A stretch of DNA of 64,000 bases from Inia geoffrensis (GCA_036417435.1 CM070916.1:20209552-20273551); one strand, 5' to 3'. Shown: positions 23,566 through 35,700, counted from the stretch's first letter. Notes: generated from the sequence alone by a model not told the origin. Numbers and translations are program-made.

Positions 23566-24540
23566 TAAAATAAATACGATGACTTACTTGGCCCGGACCA
23601 TCTTTGCTTTCTCTTCTTATTCTTTATAAACATGTGAGAGCTAGGTAATTGCCCTCTAAGCTCTAAACTGTAAATGGTAATTAAGACGAATGAGAGAAGC
23701 CAAGTTACAGGTAGTATTTTCTCCAAAAATAATAAAAGTGGGCTATGACATCCACTCTTGATATTATTCACCTACTCAAACACTTACCCGGGAATTCCAT
23801 TTGTTGATGACATAGAATGATTATTCAGGGTACAACACCTTTGGAATGACAATGAAGCCCTGTGTTTCTATGTCTCAGCCACACTATGTGCCTGGTACTA
23901 ACAGCAGAGTAGGCGAGGTGGCATGTACAAGTCATTTTCTGCACCTTACAAATCATCTGGTGGGGAGAAAGCAGCCTTATGAGGCAGTACGCTTGTGCAA
24001 CTCTGTTGGATACCAAGTAGGGAACAATGACTGCTATGGAATGAATAGGATATTAATGTAGCTGCTCTTAGTGTACTGCAAGGGTAACTGAAATACTCTG
24101 AAGCAAAAGTAATCTCAAGGGCCTCAGGAATGGGGCCTCAGTGCTCTATCTCAGAAAAAAAAAATCAATTGTTACGTTTCATTTTCATGAAAATAATAAT
24201 TAAAATGTAAAAATCAACTCATTATGCCAGTGCCTTGAAGGTTGACAAAAACATTGATGTTAACATGCTTGCTGAATCTGGAGAGCAGTATGTTAGAACA
24301 CCTGCTGTTTGAACGCCATTACTCTCTTTAATTACTATCATCTCCATTCACACATCCTTGAAGACAGCGTCTAGGCAACTATAGCAATAGCATCTTCATC
24401 AGTGAGAGTGGAGATGGAAAAGACCAAGGGTTCTTTCTCCATGGTGGGAGGCAAACATAAGAGCTACTGCTAATACTATTGCACTTAAGGTATCCTTGTT
24501 CAAATGCTTAAAATGCAAAGAGATCTTCTGGGAGATGATC
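23566..24540. other. Unannotated unique sequence
   Basis: No recognised element. Two overlapping short open frames on opposite strands (about 23825-24060) have no recognisable protein content. Confidence 0.45.
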
Positions 24541-24544
24541 AGTT

Positions 24545-24660
24545 ACTCTTAGGAGGCAGGACGGTGTGATAGGAAAGAAGCCACTGGCTTTGGAGGCAGC
24601 CATACCTGGGTCCTACTTCTCAATTGTCCAAGCCTGCCACCTCCTTACCCATGTGGGTTC
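24545..24660 (+). repeat. MIR fragment
   Basis: The phrase 'ggcaggacggtgtgatagga', 'ccactggctttggaggcagc', 'catacctgggtcctacttct' corresponds to the MIR head and core. Confidence 0.6.
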
Positions 24661-24699
24661 TGAGCGGAACTGCCCTCAGGGCCTCAGACTGAAATGTTG

Positions 24700-24897
24700 A
24701 GATGAAGAGCCCCTGCTCCCTTGGGCCCCCTGTACACTATTCCATGTATGGTTAGAACTTGTTTAATTTTCTCTGGTTCTGAAACTCCATGAGTTGGAAC
24801 TCTGCGACTGGCTCACCCATCATTCTATCTCCAATACCCAGCCCAGCGCCTGGCACACAGCAGGCATTTCATCAATATGTATTGATTTAATGAGTAG
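24700..24897 (+). repeat. L2 3' end
   Basis: The order 'ctccatgagttggaactctg', 'catcattctatctccaatac', 'ccagcccagcgcctggcaca' and 'cagcaggcatttcatcaata' is a typical L2 terminus. Confidence 0.65.
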
Positions 24898-24899
24898 GG

Positions 24900-25374
24900 C
24901 TGTTGTGTACATTAAATTAGCTAGTGTACGTAGCGTACCCAGCATTCAATAAAAATTAACCATCCAATTAACTATTTCTCTTCTCTCCTCAACAAACATA
25001 ATTTATTAAAATGTTCAATTTATAACCCCAATACTAAAACATTGAGTTATAATGCTAATAAATACGTATTATGAATAATTATCCTGCCTTCTTATATCAA
25101 TCTCAGAAAATCAGGCGTCTCTAAACACTGAATTCTTACAATATTTCTATGAAATAGGTAAGGGGAAAATCGAGGGCCCTCACTGAAAAAATCTTGATAT
25201 ATGTAATTAAATCATTTAGGGAATGAAGAGAATGGCCTTAGGGTTTCTATAGGTCAACCTCTTTTAGTGAATTGGAAATATATTTTTATTTACTAAAATG
25301 TGATTTACACACAGGACTACACATATTGTGTAAGGTGGAGATATATGAATTTTATAGTTCAAGAAAGTGGGAAT
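24900..25374. other. Unannotated AT-rich sequence
   Basis: No recognised element in this stretch. Confidence 0.4.
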
Positions 25375-25390
25375 AGTATAAGCGTTCTTT

Positions 25391-25594
25391 TTTTTTTTTT
25401 GCAGTACGCAGGCCTCTCACTGTTGTGGCCTCTCCCGTTGTGGAGCACAGGCTCCGGACGCGCAGGCTCAGCGGCCATGACTCACGGGCCCAGCCGCTCT
25501 GCGGCATGTGGGATCTTCCCGGACCGGGGCACGAACCCGTGTCCCCTGCATCGGCAGGCGGACTCTCAATGCACTGCGCCACCAGGGAAGCCCC
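25391..25594 (-). mobile_element. CHR SINE, short form, 16-bp TSD
   Basis: Full-length short-form copy. The 16-bp duplication (25375-25390 and 25596-25611) differs at a single position, a G to A change consistent with CpG decay. The body has a few private substitutions, for example a 'caatgcactgcg' where other copies have 'caaccactgcg', which damages the A box. Confidence 0.93.
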
Positions 25595-25637
25595 AAGTAT
25601 AAGCATTCTTTATCAAGCATCCATAGAAGCATTTGTA

Positions 25638-25752
25638 TGGGTTAGCCAAAAAGGTCATTTGGTTATAAGTAAAAATAAAAGACATTTTTCATTTTCACCA
25701 AGAACTTCATTGAAAGCATTCATTCACCAAACGAACTTTTTGGCCAACCCAA
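25638..25752. mobile_element. Small internally deleted mariner-type transposon
   Basis: The ends are inverted repeats: 'tgggttagccaaaaaggtca' on the left and the reverse complement of 'aactttttggccaaccca' on the right, differing at few positions. A TA precedes the left end, as expected for Tc1/mariner insertion. The interior is only about 70 bases and A-rich, so there is no transposase. Related small mariner copies are known from cetartiodactyl genomes. Confidence 0.85.
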
Positions 25753-25755
25753 ATA

Positions 25756-26455
25756 AATTTGTGTTGGGAGCTTAGGAATTCCAGCTACAAGGCCATGATT
25801 TCTCCTCTAGAATGCACAGGTTTCTGTGTGCCATCTGCGTACATATAAATGTGCTCCCAAGCTCTCTTCTACCTGGATTACAGGTTCCCAAGTTCTCTCT
25901 GTGCCTAGTTGGTTCATGAACGGAGGAAGAGCCAATGAGTCTATTCTTCATGACTACAGAAGATGAAAGATTGGTTTAGAGGCAGAGAAACGATGTTAAA
26001 TAAATGAAGGAAAAGGCGGCTCCCTTGTTTGAAGAGATTTATTTTCCCTTTGCTTCAAAACTCCACCTGGGACCATCTCCCTCATAACAGCTGAACCCGC
26101 ATAATACTAAAGGTTTGACCTCCTTCCCCCTGACATAAGACTCATTACCTATGCATTCCAAATCTTGAAAAAACCTTCACGTGCAAAAAAAGGAGATGGC
26201 TAAATGGTCCCCTGGAGGCCCTTTACAGCCACATGACTCTATTAAAATGTACGGTCCTATCTGCCTAAGTACTTGGAGAGGATGAAGTACATCCTTCAAA
26301 GTGATGATTTCATTCTATAAACCTATGGCCTGGTTTCCTTAGAGAGCACTTGTCTGTGTTCTATTTTCTCAGTTGAAATCAGATAAAAATATCCACAATA
26401 CTGCCTTGAGTTTAAACTAGTTGGCTCCGTTTACCACATTCAACCGTTTCATAGG
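25756..26455. other. Unannotated unique sequence
   Basis: No recognised element or exon. Confidence 0.4.
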
Positions 26456-26456
26456 A

Positions 26457-26690
26457 GACAGTAGAGTTTAGCGGTTGAGACACATTGATTCTCGTGGTAC
26501 TTGTCCATTTTCCTAGTTGTGTGATTCTGGGTTAATAATCCAACTTTTATTAAGTCTCATTTCAAAGTTTGTAAAGTGGGAAAATAATAGTGCTAACATT
26601 TTGTATTGTTACAAGGATTAAGCGATATAATTTATGGAAAGCACCCAGCTTGACACCAAAAAAAGCTCAATAAATATTATCTTTTTCAAT
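26457..26690 (+). repeat. MIR SINE, nearly full length
   Basis: The order 'gagtttagcggttgagacac', 'cctagttgtgtgattctggg', 'aaagtttgtaaagtgggaaa', 'aataatagtgctaacat' and 'agctcaataaatattat' covers MIR from its head to its 3' end. Confidence 0.75.
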
Positions 26691-26869
26691 GATTTCCATT
26701 CTTAGTCTTACCCTTCTCAACTGGGTTGTGTCCAGTAGAACACAGTCGGGGCTGTGCCAAGTTCATTGGTGATGTGGCCGCTTTGTCTTGCATGTCATAC
26801 CTTAACTTGGATATGTGAACCCGAGGAAGAGATTTCCCCCACTCCTGCCCCTGATCCTAACCTCCCCGA

Positions 26870-27260
26870 AAATAAACTTCTATATCCTTTTAGATAGAAC
26901 CAAACTTCTTAGCTTCACAGCTAATGTCTAATGATTTGGATTTCGCCTGCCCTTCTCTCCGTCTAATGACCACCCCTGCAATCCAGCCAAAGGAGTCTGC
27001 TTCCTGTCTCTCAAATTCACCTCTGTATCCTTGCTTATGGTGAGTCCTTCTCCTACAAGTCTGTACAAATTTGATCTGTTCTTCAATGCTTAGGCCATAT
27101 GCCTCTTCCTCAATGAAATCTTCTCAGATCTCTTTAGGGTATCTTTTACTCCTTAGAATTTCCAGACATGAACCTTGCCATTTTTGGAGAGACGACTACA
27201 GATGTAATTTAACTGCAGAATCAAAATTTAGCTGTGTATCTTTTGTTTGTTCACTTTCTC
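26870..27260 (+). repeat. L2 LINE fragment
   Basis: Phrases such as 'cctctgtatccttgcttatg', 'taggccatatgcctcttcct' and 'caatgaaatcttctcagatc' fit diverged L2. Limits are approximate. Confidence 0.4.
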
Positions 27261-27269
27261 TCTTAATTT

Positions 27270-29160
27270 CATTTGTAGTGGGGATAATAATGCCACCACC
27301 TACCATGGTTTCAATGGCTCACAAACATGAAATCACTTTCCAGCTGACTGAGTTTGAACATTTCCCATGGATACTATGGCTCCATCATTTACCTCTTTCA
27401 CAACATTTGCTAAAGCTTTAGTTTGCTCAAGTTCAAGTTACAGTGAACAAGGCTATTGATATTGGGAAGTTTATTATCCTTGCAAATTTGGAAACTTTCA
27501 TAACAACACTGCATATTGTATAAGGTGCATGCACATTTAAGGACATACATCAAACACATTAGAGTGAGTGGTGGGAGAAAAGGGAATACAGGGTAAAAGA
27601 AGGAAAGAAAACAAGTCTTGCAGGAATGGATAATAATACTGTGCTAGGAGCTGAGGGTATGATTAACTCAACTTTTTTTGCTCCTGAGGGTCCATTTAAA
27701 AATAAAAACTTAAGACTCAGCAGCTCACAAATGTGAATTGTAGACTTCCCACTTGTGCTTTTTATACTTAGAAAACGAACAATAGGTAATGTTTCATGGT
27801 TGAAAAGACAATCACATGGAATTTATAAGGATCTTAGGGTAAGATTAGAAAAGTGACCTGCCCCTTCAGAATGGTATTCTTTGAACTTTCCTTGAGATTG
27901 CCATATGTATTCCATAGGTCTGAGCAAATGCTCTTAATGAAGTTATGTGAAAAGAGTACCCTTCTCTTCAAAAACAGTTTGTGATAGGCTCAAAGAGCTG
28001 CCGAAGAGAATTAGGTATCTAATCAAATCCTGTGTGAGTGTGGGTAACCAATTAACACGCTCAACTCCAATCACCACGGCCATGATGAGCCAGCCAAGCG
28101 TTAAAGCCAATTTTTGCACGTGCTATCATCAATGAAAATTAGGTAGCAGTAGCTTCACTGAAATAAAAAGAGAAGTCCATTCTCTCAGTGATCTGTATCT
28201 ACAGACAAAAAAGAAAAATGGCACTTTCAATAAGAAGACTGTCAGCTCCAAAAGGTATCATCCATGTTGCTACAGAGCCTCATAAAAGATGTGCCAGTCA
28301 TACTTCAAATAGCACTGATGCTTAACAGAAAAATAACACCATACAAATATACAGCAAAGAAAAGAATGGAAAGCCTGGGAGAAAGTTCTAAAAGAAAAGA
28401 ATCTGCAATTTTCCAGGCCGTCACTGCCCTTTAGGTATTAAGATGATGCTATGGAAAGAGGCCTCGGCAACCAAAGTGCGTAACATAAGCTTTAAGGAGT
28501 TCAAAGTGGGTAAATCTGGCCATTGCTATTTGACCACCGGCATCTGGTGAAAGAGTGTATGTGTGAATTCCCAAGATCAGCTCCTCCAGCACATCCTCCA
28601 GGAGGCTGCCACTCAGTTAGGTCACCTCTAGCATATTGCAAGGAAGGCCCTGGATTGTTAAGAGTTTAAAGACATGTACTTCAACAAATGAAATAACTCT
28701 ATGCTTTCTCAATGGGTAGCTCTCTAGGCATGTATTTGGATCTCAAATACTTTTTGAATAAAAACTGACTAAATGGCTTTGGAGTGATCATCAAAGTTCT
28801 TTTCATCACCTTCAATTAAAAATTAAAGCTGCCAAAGCTCATAATCAACTTTTTAGTTCTTTCTGAAATGTACAGTAAACTCCTAGTGAATATGATAATT
28901 GTATTTTAACAGCAGATGTATAAATGAAAAATTATTTTTTATAACGCTTATTTTTCTGGGGATGAGTCAAGAAAAACCGTGGTTCAAGTGTACTGATTAG
29001 CCTTTAGTAAGGTTATATGCTTATTCATCGTCTTATAAGAGGCTTGCCATTGTTGGGTGATACGAGTGTGAAGAGATAGGGTCTATCTATGACTTCAGAG
29101 ACGTAAAAATCCTTCAGAAATAAGTGGAAATGGTACACTCATTTTCCCAAAGGAATTCAC
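27270..29160. other. Long unannotated unique region
   Basis: I recognise no repeat over nearly 1.9 kb. The segment at about 27985-28140 has balanced composition and a few CpG and might be conserved non-coding sequence; this is a guess. No exon is apparent. Confidence 0.45.
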
Positions 29161-29164
29161 ACTG

Positions 29165-29465
29165 AGAAACAATTACTGAATGCCTACCATATCCTGGACC
29201 TTGGGTCAGCTTCTAGAAATACAAAGGCGAAGAGAGCCGTCAGGGGTATATAATCTAGAGATTGAAATGTAAATACACCATTATAATCATCAGAGGTGCT
29301 ATGATGACTCTATGTTAAATATACTATAAGATAGTCTATATTATAGAGTACATAATATATAAGAAGGAAGAAAGGAAAGAGCAGACAATTTCATGCGGGA
29401 CATCAGAGAATGTTTCACAGAAGGAATGAATTATTAGGTGAGTCTTACAAGATAAAATGTCCATA
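29165..29465 (-). repeat. L2 LINE 3' part
   Basis: The plus strand reads antisense L2: 'aattactgaatgcctaccat', 'aaatacaaaggcgaagagag', 'gaaatgtaaatacaccatta', 'gaatgtttcacagaaggaat'. Confidence 0.5.
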
Positions 29466-29529
29466 ACTAAAGAGAGTTTTGGGCAATATATTTAAAGGTA
29501 TATTTTAGAAACAAAGGGACATATGTGAA

Positions 29530-30035
29530 GGTTAAAGAACCAGACTCAAAAAAGATATTTGCAAGACACATAAGCAAACAAAGGATTAGCATCATTTTAT
29601 ATAAAGAACACCTATAAGACCAGTAAGAAAAATAAAATAGGAAAAAATGGACACAGAATAGGTGTCCAGAGACTAGGGATATCCTATTCATATTACCATT
29701 AGACATATTACCATTAAACATATTAAAAAATTAAACATATTAAAAAATTCTCATGTTTATTAATAATCAGGAAAATGTCAACTAAAGAGAGAGACTGTTA
29801 GCAAAATGGTAAAAATTCTGACAATAAGTATCAGGGAAGGAAAACTCTTATAAAGAGCAGAGGGGAATTTAAATTTGTACAAGCACTTCAGAGAGCAAGT
29901 CGGCACTGTCAAAAAAATTGAAAATGCCCATATCGTATGACCCAGTAATTCTATGGTAAAAAATAAACAAAACAAATGAAAACCTTCGCACATTTTCACA
30001 AAGAGAAATGTACTATAGAATAACATATTCTAACT
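29530..30035 (+). repeat. Old L1 (L1M-type) fragment
   Basis: The order 'aaaaagatatttgcaagaca', 'gaacacctataagaccagta', 'ctcatgtttattaataatca', 'ggaaaatgtcaactaaagag', 'aaatttgtacaagcacttca' and 'atcgtatgacccagtaattc' follows sense L1 toward its 3' end. A short imperfect repetition of 'aaacatattaaaaaatt' near 29716-29750 is internal. Confidence 0.7.
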
Positions 30036-30299
30036 CTCTTTTGAGTATGACTATTTGGTTTTTCTGCTGGTATTTTCAATTCTACAGGTCTAAATCTTTC
30101 ATAATATCAACTAGTTAAAAAATATTTATCTTTTAACTAATTGTATTAGTGATTTAAATTATCACTCAAATGCAAAACTCTATATTACCTTTGACTCCAG
30201 CCCCCTCCCTACCCTATGTTTGATGATTCATCAAATATGCTCACATACAGATCCCAGATGCTCCCTGGTCCTTCCCCTCTCTCCTCTCCACTTTATCTT

Positions 30300-30514
30300 T
30301 TTTTTTTTTTTTTTTTTTTTTGGCGGTACATGGGCCTTTCACTGTTGTGGCCTCTCCCGTTGTGGAGCACAGGCTCCGGACGCGCAGGCCCAGTGGCCAT
30401 GGCTCACAGGCCCAGCCGCTCTGCGGCACGTGGGATCTTCCCGGACCGGGGCACGAGCCTGTGTCCCCTGAATCGGCAGGTGGACTCTCAACCACTGCGC
30501 CACCAGGGAAGCCC
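30300..30514 (-). mobile_element. CHR SINE, short form, 14-bp perfect TSD
   Basis: Full-length short-form copy with a T run of over 20 bases on the left. The duplication 'ctccactttatctt' (30286-30299 and 30515-30528) is perfect. The body carries several transitions against the other copies, chiefly at CpG. Confidence 0.95.
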
Positions 30515-30539
30515 CTCCACTTTATCTTGATAGATCACT

Positions 30540-30900
30540 CCGTTATGAGTTTGTGCCAGGCTTACTGCCACACCGTTCCATGTGTTCTGTTTGCCTCAAG
30601 ATGTTTTCTGTTTTCCTCCCTCTTTCTCTACCTCACTCACTCCACACCCTGCAACTCCACTCACTGTAACAGCCAGATTAATCCTTCTAAACCAATGCAC
30701 TAGTCCCCTGCTCAAGAATCTTCTGTGGTTCTCCACTGACTATTACAGAACCTTCATATTCTTCATCTGGAATTCATGGTTTTCTATAATCTGGCCCTGC
30801 TTAAGTGTCCCAACCTCATTTTCCACTACTCCATGCCAAGTACTCACATATTGCATGATTATTCAGATACTGGTCACCCCAAACGTTTGAATAATTCTCT
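30540..30900 (+). repeat. L2 LINE fragment
   Basis: Phrases 'aacagccagattaatccttc', 'cactagtcccctgctcaaga', 'atcttctgtggttctccact' and 'tataatctggccctgcttaa' match the L2 region before the 3' end. Overlapping short open frames are not genes. Confidence 0.6.
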
Positions 30901-31019
30901 GCAGTCCCCACCCCACTGGACACTGAGTCACAGACAAGAACAAGCCAACAAACCCTCTGTAAATCCTCTTCTGAAGGGGAATCTCACCTTTTACTCCAGT
31001 TTTCTTTTAGACTAAGGTT

Positions 31020-31790
31020 AAGAGACAGTTCTGTGACATACAAGATAATTAACTGTGGAAAGCTTTGCAAATCATTATGTTATAATGAAGCTTTAAAGAG
31101 ACCCTAATACATCTATCAAACAAACACATGATTATTGTAACAATGACTCCAGGTTCTGTTGACTGGAGCCACAATGACTAAAACCCTTTATTTTTAATGA
31201 GGCAAAGCTCCTCTGCCTAACAATCAATACCCATTACTAAAGAGATCTGGGCAGCCTCATAATTGTTACAGACTTAATTATTTTAGCAAAAGTAAACACA
31301 AGCTGTATAAATATGCCAAGCAGACTCTTGGCTTTAAAATACCTCTACTAGAGTCACAACTAATTTTTGTCTCTAATACACAAGAGTTATGATTTGTAGG
31401 TACTGACTACATTTGAAAGGACTCCCATAATGAATTGCAGACTCTATTTCCAGAAATAGAAGCCTTTTTGTTTACAGAATTAGACAAATACACATAAAAG
31501 ATATTTCACTTTTCATTAATGTCTGGGTGATGTGGTGTTATAACGCCGGACTTGAGGACTAGTATTTACTGAATGTCCGTTGTCCCTGAAATGAACGAGA
31601 GACTAGAAATCTATTTCAAAATTTAAAACTAATTTCTGTCTCAAGAAGTTTACCATGTAGTGAGGACCACAAAACGAATCAGTTTCTGATTAGCCTGAAT
31701 GATAACGACGATTGTTAAGTTCTCCAGAATCTAATAATGTTAAAGTTAGGCTTGAGGAAGTGAGGTTTGGGGATTAGTACAAGGATTCTG
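31020..31790. other. Unannotated AT-rich unique sequence
   Basis: I recognise no repeat. The part at about 31040-31345 has short motifs such as 'aacaatg' and 'taatta' and could be a distal regulatory element, but nothing here proves it. Confidence 0.4.
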
Positions 31791-31794
31791 TCAC

Positions 31795-31900
31795 CCTTGT
31801 AAAATTAATGCCATCATAGCTTCCATTCACTGGCCACCTATACATGGCACCCACAATTCTGGGCACTTTGTAGGCATTATCTCTATATGCTTGTTTGGCT
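31795..31900 (-). repeat. MIR fragment
   Basis: The phrase 'ctatacatggcacccacaat', 'tctgggcactttgtaggcat' and 'tatctctatatg' is antisense MIR. Confidence 0.45.
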
Positions 31901-32179
31901 ATACATTTGTTTCCAGTCCCCAAACCTCCCTCTTTTAATCTCAGCAAGTTATACTTTTTGATTTCACGGGGAAAGGTCATCTTTCGTGAACTTCTTGAGC
32001 ATCTCATCTCTGCATCCTAAGATGCCATCATTTACCCATCTCTTGTTTCTTCCAGCCTCACCTTCAAAATGATCCCAGCCCTAATTTCTTTTTCTTGCTC
32101 TTAACCTTTATTTTCTTTATTATTGTAGACTGTCATTCTTCTCTTTCTCACATTTTTAATCTCTCTCCCACTCTTTATT

Positions 32180-32510
32180 TTTTTTTAATGAGTTTATTTA
32201 TTTATTTATTTTTGGCCGCATTGGGTCTTTGTTGCTGTGCGCGGGCTTTCTCTAGTTGCACTGAGCAGGGGCTACTCATTGAGGTGACTTCTCTTGTTGT
32301 GCAGCACGGGCTTTAGGCGCACAGGCTTCAGTAGTTGTGGCACGTGGACTCAGTGGTTGTGGCGCACGGGCTCTAGAGCGCCGGCTCAGTAGTTGTGGCG
32401 CACGGGCTTAGTTGCTCCGCGGCATGTGGGATCTTCCCAGACCAGGGCTCTAACCCGTGTCCCCTGCACTGGCAGGCGGATTCTTAACCACTGCGCCACC
32501 AGGGAAGCCC
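32180..32510 (-). mobile_element. CHR SINE, long form, 15-bp perfect TSD
   Basis: This copy is about 330 bases against about 205 for the short form. On the plus strand the extra segment carries repeated phrases of the type 'cagtagttgtggc' and 'gcacgggct'. The tail is TTTA-rich rather than a pure T run. The 15-bp duplication 'ctcccactctttatt' (32165-32179 and 32511-32525) is perfect. Confidence 0.93.
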
Positions 32511-32797
32511 CTCCCACTCTTTATTGGCTCCTTTTCTTAGTGTATAAATAGGTTCAGCTTCCCTTGACTCTTCGAAACACAACAAACTTTTCTTCCCATC
32601 CACCTTCCTTTACGCCTCAGAAATCATCATGTCTTGTGAACTCTGTGTGTCACAACTGACTTCTACCAACCCTATCTTCTCACAATTTAGAGAAACTGTT
32701 CTCCTAAAACTCACCATTAGCTTTCTAATTACCAAATAAATTGACCTTTTCTCAGATTCTCAGGGCATTCAACACTGCTGAACATGTCCTTATAAAT

Positions 32798-32967
32798 CAT
32801 GGTTTCTCAACCTCGGTGCTAGTGATACCTTTGAGCTGGGAAAATCTTTGTTGGGGGGACCGTCCTGTGCATTGCCAGATGTTTGGTGGCACCCCTGGTC
32901 ACCACCCCTGGATGACAGCAGCACCCCAGCTCCAGGGGGCAAAACTGCCGCAGGTAAAGAACCACTG
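32798..32967. mobile_element. MER20-like hAT transposon
   Basis: The order 'ggtttctcaacctcggtgct', 'ggaaaatctttgttgggggg', 'ccgtcctgtgcattgccaga', 'tgtttggtggcacccctgg' and 'ccagggggcaaaactgccgc' ends in 'aagaaccactg'. The flanking 8-mers (32790-32797 and 32968-32975) match at six of eight positions, as expected for an old hAT duplication. The short open frames here are chance. Confidence 0.75.
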
Positions 32968-33269
32968 TTCTAAACGATCTCCTCTGCTGCCTTCCACACA
33001 CTGTGCCAACCTGGTTGTTTTCTATTTACCTGATGTACCGTCGAAGCCTGATAATTGTCTTCTCTTCTTCCAACCACCCCCCGAAGCTCTGCAGCTCCAA
33101 GTTTCCTGCGGCTAATTCTTTGTTATCTTTCTCTTTCACCTGCCTCCATCCCATCCACCCAAAGGTCTCAAAGTTGTATCTCTATGTTCGTAACACAAAA
33201 ATCGACAGAAAAGCTTTGACCCGCTTCTGAGGTCCACCCTTAGTTCTCCAACAGGCCTGCTATGGAATG

Positions 33270-33460
33270 GAAACATTTGTGTGTTAAGGATCGACTATGT
33301 GAATGGCAGTGTGTTTAGCACTGTGGGAGATGAAATGGACGTGAATTCTACTCTCCAGGAATTGGAAATCCAGTGGCAGAGCCATAACTGTGTTGCAAAG
33401 GATTACAAAGCTAGTTAGTGCCAGAGCTGAGAGTAGGACTTAGGTCCTCTGACTCTCATT
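33270..33460 (-). repeat. L2/MIR antisense fragments
   Basis: The left part ('gtgaatggcagtgtgtttag' then 'ctactctccaggaattggaa') reads as antisense L2. The right part ('acaaagctagttagtgccag' then 'taggtcctctgactctc') reads as antisense MIR. The following SINE cuts the MIR short. Confidence 0.45.
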
Positions 33461-33471
33461 TCAGTATCTTT

Positions 33472-33688
33472 TTTTTTTTTTTTTTTTTTTTTTTTTGCGG
33501 TACTTGGGCCTCTCACTGCTGTGGTCTCTCCCGTTGAGGAGCACAGGGTCCGGACGCGCAGGCTCAGCGGCCATGGCTCACGGGCCCAGCCGCTCCGCGG
33601 CATGTGGGATCTTCCCAGACCGGGGCACGAACCCGCGTCCCCTGCATCGGCAGGCGGACTCTCAACCACTGCGCCACCAGGGAAGCCC
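33472..33688 (-). mobile_element. CHR SINE, short form
   Basis: Full-length short-form copy with a long left T run. The duplication is about 11 bp ('tcagtatcttt' at 33461-33471 and 'tcagtatcctt' at 33690-33700) with one mismatch. Confidence 0.93.
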
Positions 33689-33699
33689 CTCAGTATCCT

Positions 33700-35035
33700 T
33701 TCTAATTGAATTTAAAAAGGAAAACACAACCATACTTTCTGTCACCTTAAATGTATAGTGGAGTATCATTGTACTATCTTACATTGTCATTTTTTCCTAA
33801 TTAGACAAAGAAAGCATGCATAAATATTATAAGAGAAAATTTATAACGCTAATTCTGAGAATGTACATTTATATCTTATTGAAACTGCATAAGGCATTAG
33901 CTTAAGGTCCAGAAAGAAATATTTTAAAGATTGGGTCAGAAAATAGGCCCATGTTGGTGGTAGGCCACAAAAAGACTTTAGAAATTCAGTGCTGCCTTGG
34001 AAGACGGGACACAGGTGGAGTTCCCCAAAGCAGACACCGAGAGTCACATAAAGACACAGGGTAGACACCATGGGGATGATTACAAGCCTATGGGATGAAC
34101 ATGTCCAAGACTGGTTTAATAGACTCATTTGACACTTTTGTCAGTAACATATATTCTTCCTACTTAAATACAGCTTTGCGAGAGTCCTGGATGCCTATAA
34201 TTTACTAAAGAATTATAACTTCAAGTGACCTAAAATGACTGGAAAAAAGGAAGAATAGAGGAAGCTCCAAGACAAATTTTTGTCCCCTATTGCCAGTTCA
34301 CATGGTGAGCATACTTTGAAGATAACAGTATAATTGTATAATTGTTATATAACAGTGGTATGTATAGTATAGTAGTGTAATTATGTAAATTTCTATATAT
34401 TTCAAAATTGTTTATAAAAAAGTATATTTAAAATTCCCTCTACAAAAACATGATTTGATAATTGTTCGTTTCCTTAAATCTCATGTTTTCAATCAATCTT
34501 TTTGTATTAATAAATAAAGAAAAACAATCCACAGCTTTATACATGGTAAAGTTAAGCAACAATATTGAGTATTTCCATAAAATTTTTAATTATACATTCA
34601 GAGTGTGGTCACATGACTCATGATAATAAAAATTTGCTGGGTTTATTTTGTTCCCAAGTATGCTAATATTGGCAACTAAGATGCACTTGGTCCACAGACA
34701 TTTACATTTTAGCAATAGCTTACAGAGAAGCATCCAAGCCCCACCTTTTATTTTATTGCTTTTTCACTCACATTAATCATCAGTCTAAAATTGAGAAAAC
34801 TATCTTTTCCTGCATTACCCCAAATGCAGTTGCTATTGGAAAACAAAATTATCTATTCATGAGACCTTTCATATAAAGAGGATATTTAAAGCATTTGTGA
34901 GCTAGTTCCACTTTTATTACTTGTTTTAATGTATCAGAGTTCTATACACACCAAAATAACATGCCAAATTGCTCTGTTACTGAGATGAAATCACATACAA
35001 CACAAGTATTCTATTTTAGACCACTTTAGAGAAGC
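33700..35035. other. Unannotated AT-rich unique sequence
   Basis: No recognised repeat or exon. TA-rich stretch at about 34325-34400. Confidence 0.45.
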
Positions 35036-35040
35036 TTCAT

Positions 35041-35290
35041 TTCTTAAAATTGAAGTATAATTAATTACAATATTATATTAGTTTCAGGTGTGTGACATAG
35101 TAATTTGATATTTTATAGATTATACTCCATACAAAGTGATTACAAAATATTGACTATACTCCCTGTGCTGTAAACTACATTTTTGTAACTTATTTATTTT
35201 ATACCTCTTCATCCCCTTTACCTATTTTGCCCCTCCTCCCATCCCTCTGCCCTCTGGTAACCACACTAGTTTGTTCTCTGCATCTGTGAA
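35041..35290 (-). repeat. L1 LINE 3' UTR
   Basis: Antisense L1 3' end on the plus strand: 'aaaattgaagtataattaat', 'gtttcaggtgtgtgacatag', 'acaaagtgattacaaaatat', 'ccctgtgctgtaaactacat', 'ccctctggtaaccacactag'. At its right edge it abuts an L1 ORF2 piece in the opposite orientation. Confidence 0.8.
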
Positions 35291-35375
35291 ACAGTATGGT
35301 GCTGACACAAAAACAGACACATAGATGACGAGACAGAATAGGCAGCCCAGAAATGAACAAGGCACATACGGCTGA
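35291..35375 (+). repeat. Inverted L1 ORF2 fragment
   Basis: The phrase 'acagtatggtgctgacacaa', 'aaacagacacatagatgacg', 'agacagaataggcagcccag' and 'aaatgaac' is sense-strand L1 ORF2. It directly follows an L1 3' UTR on the minus strand, so the two halves point toward each other's ends as in a 5'-inverted insertion. Confidence 0.7.
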
Positions 35376-35700
35376 GCAGCGTCATTTTTCAGGCTAGTAC
35401 GACCGAAAGGCTTCTGGTGATAACATGGGACGTTTCAGGGCTTTTCATGCGCACACCACTTCCTGTTGCTCCAAAAGTCGAGCTGTGCCTCACCGGAGCT
35501 TCTCAGGCTCTCCCCCAGGGATGGGACAAGACCTGCTGTCCTGAGCCGAGAACACAGCAATGTACAGTGTGAAATGGATGGCGGTAAACAGGCCCCGGGG
35601 AAGCTACAGTGCTGTGCGAACATAAAGAAAGGAAAGTAAGAGAAAAGGGAAAGGAAGAAGGACAGAGAGAAGAGAGACCCAGGGCACTAGATTCCAATCT
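35376..35700. other. Unannotated sequence, some CpG
   Basis: No recognised repeat. Overlapping short minus-strand open frames have no protein content that I recognise. Confidence 0.35.
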
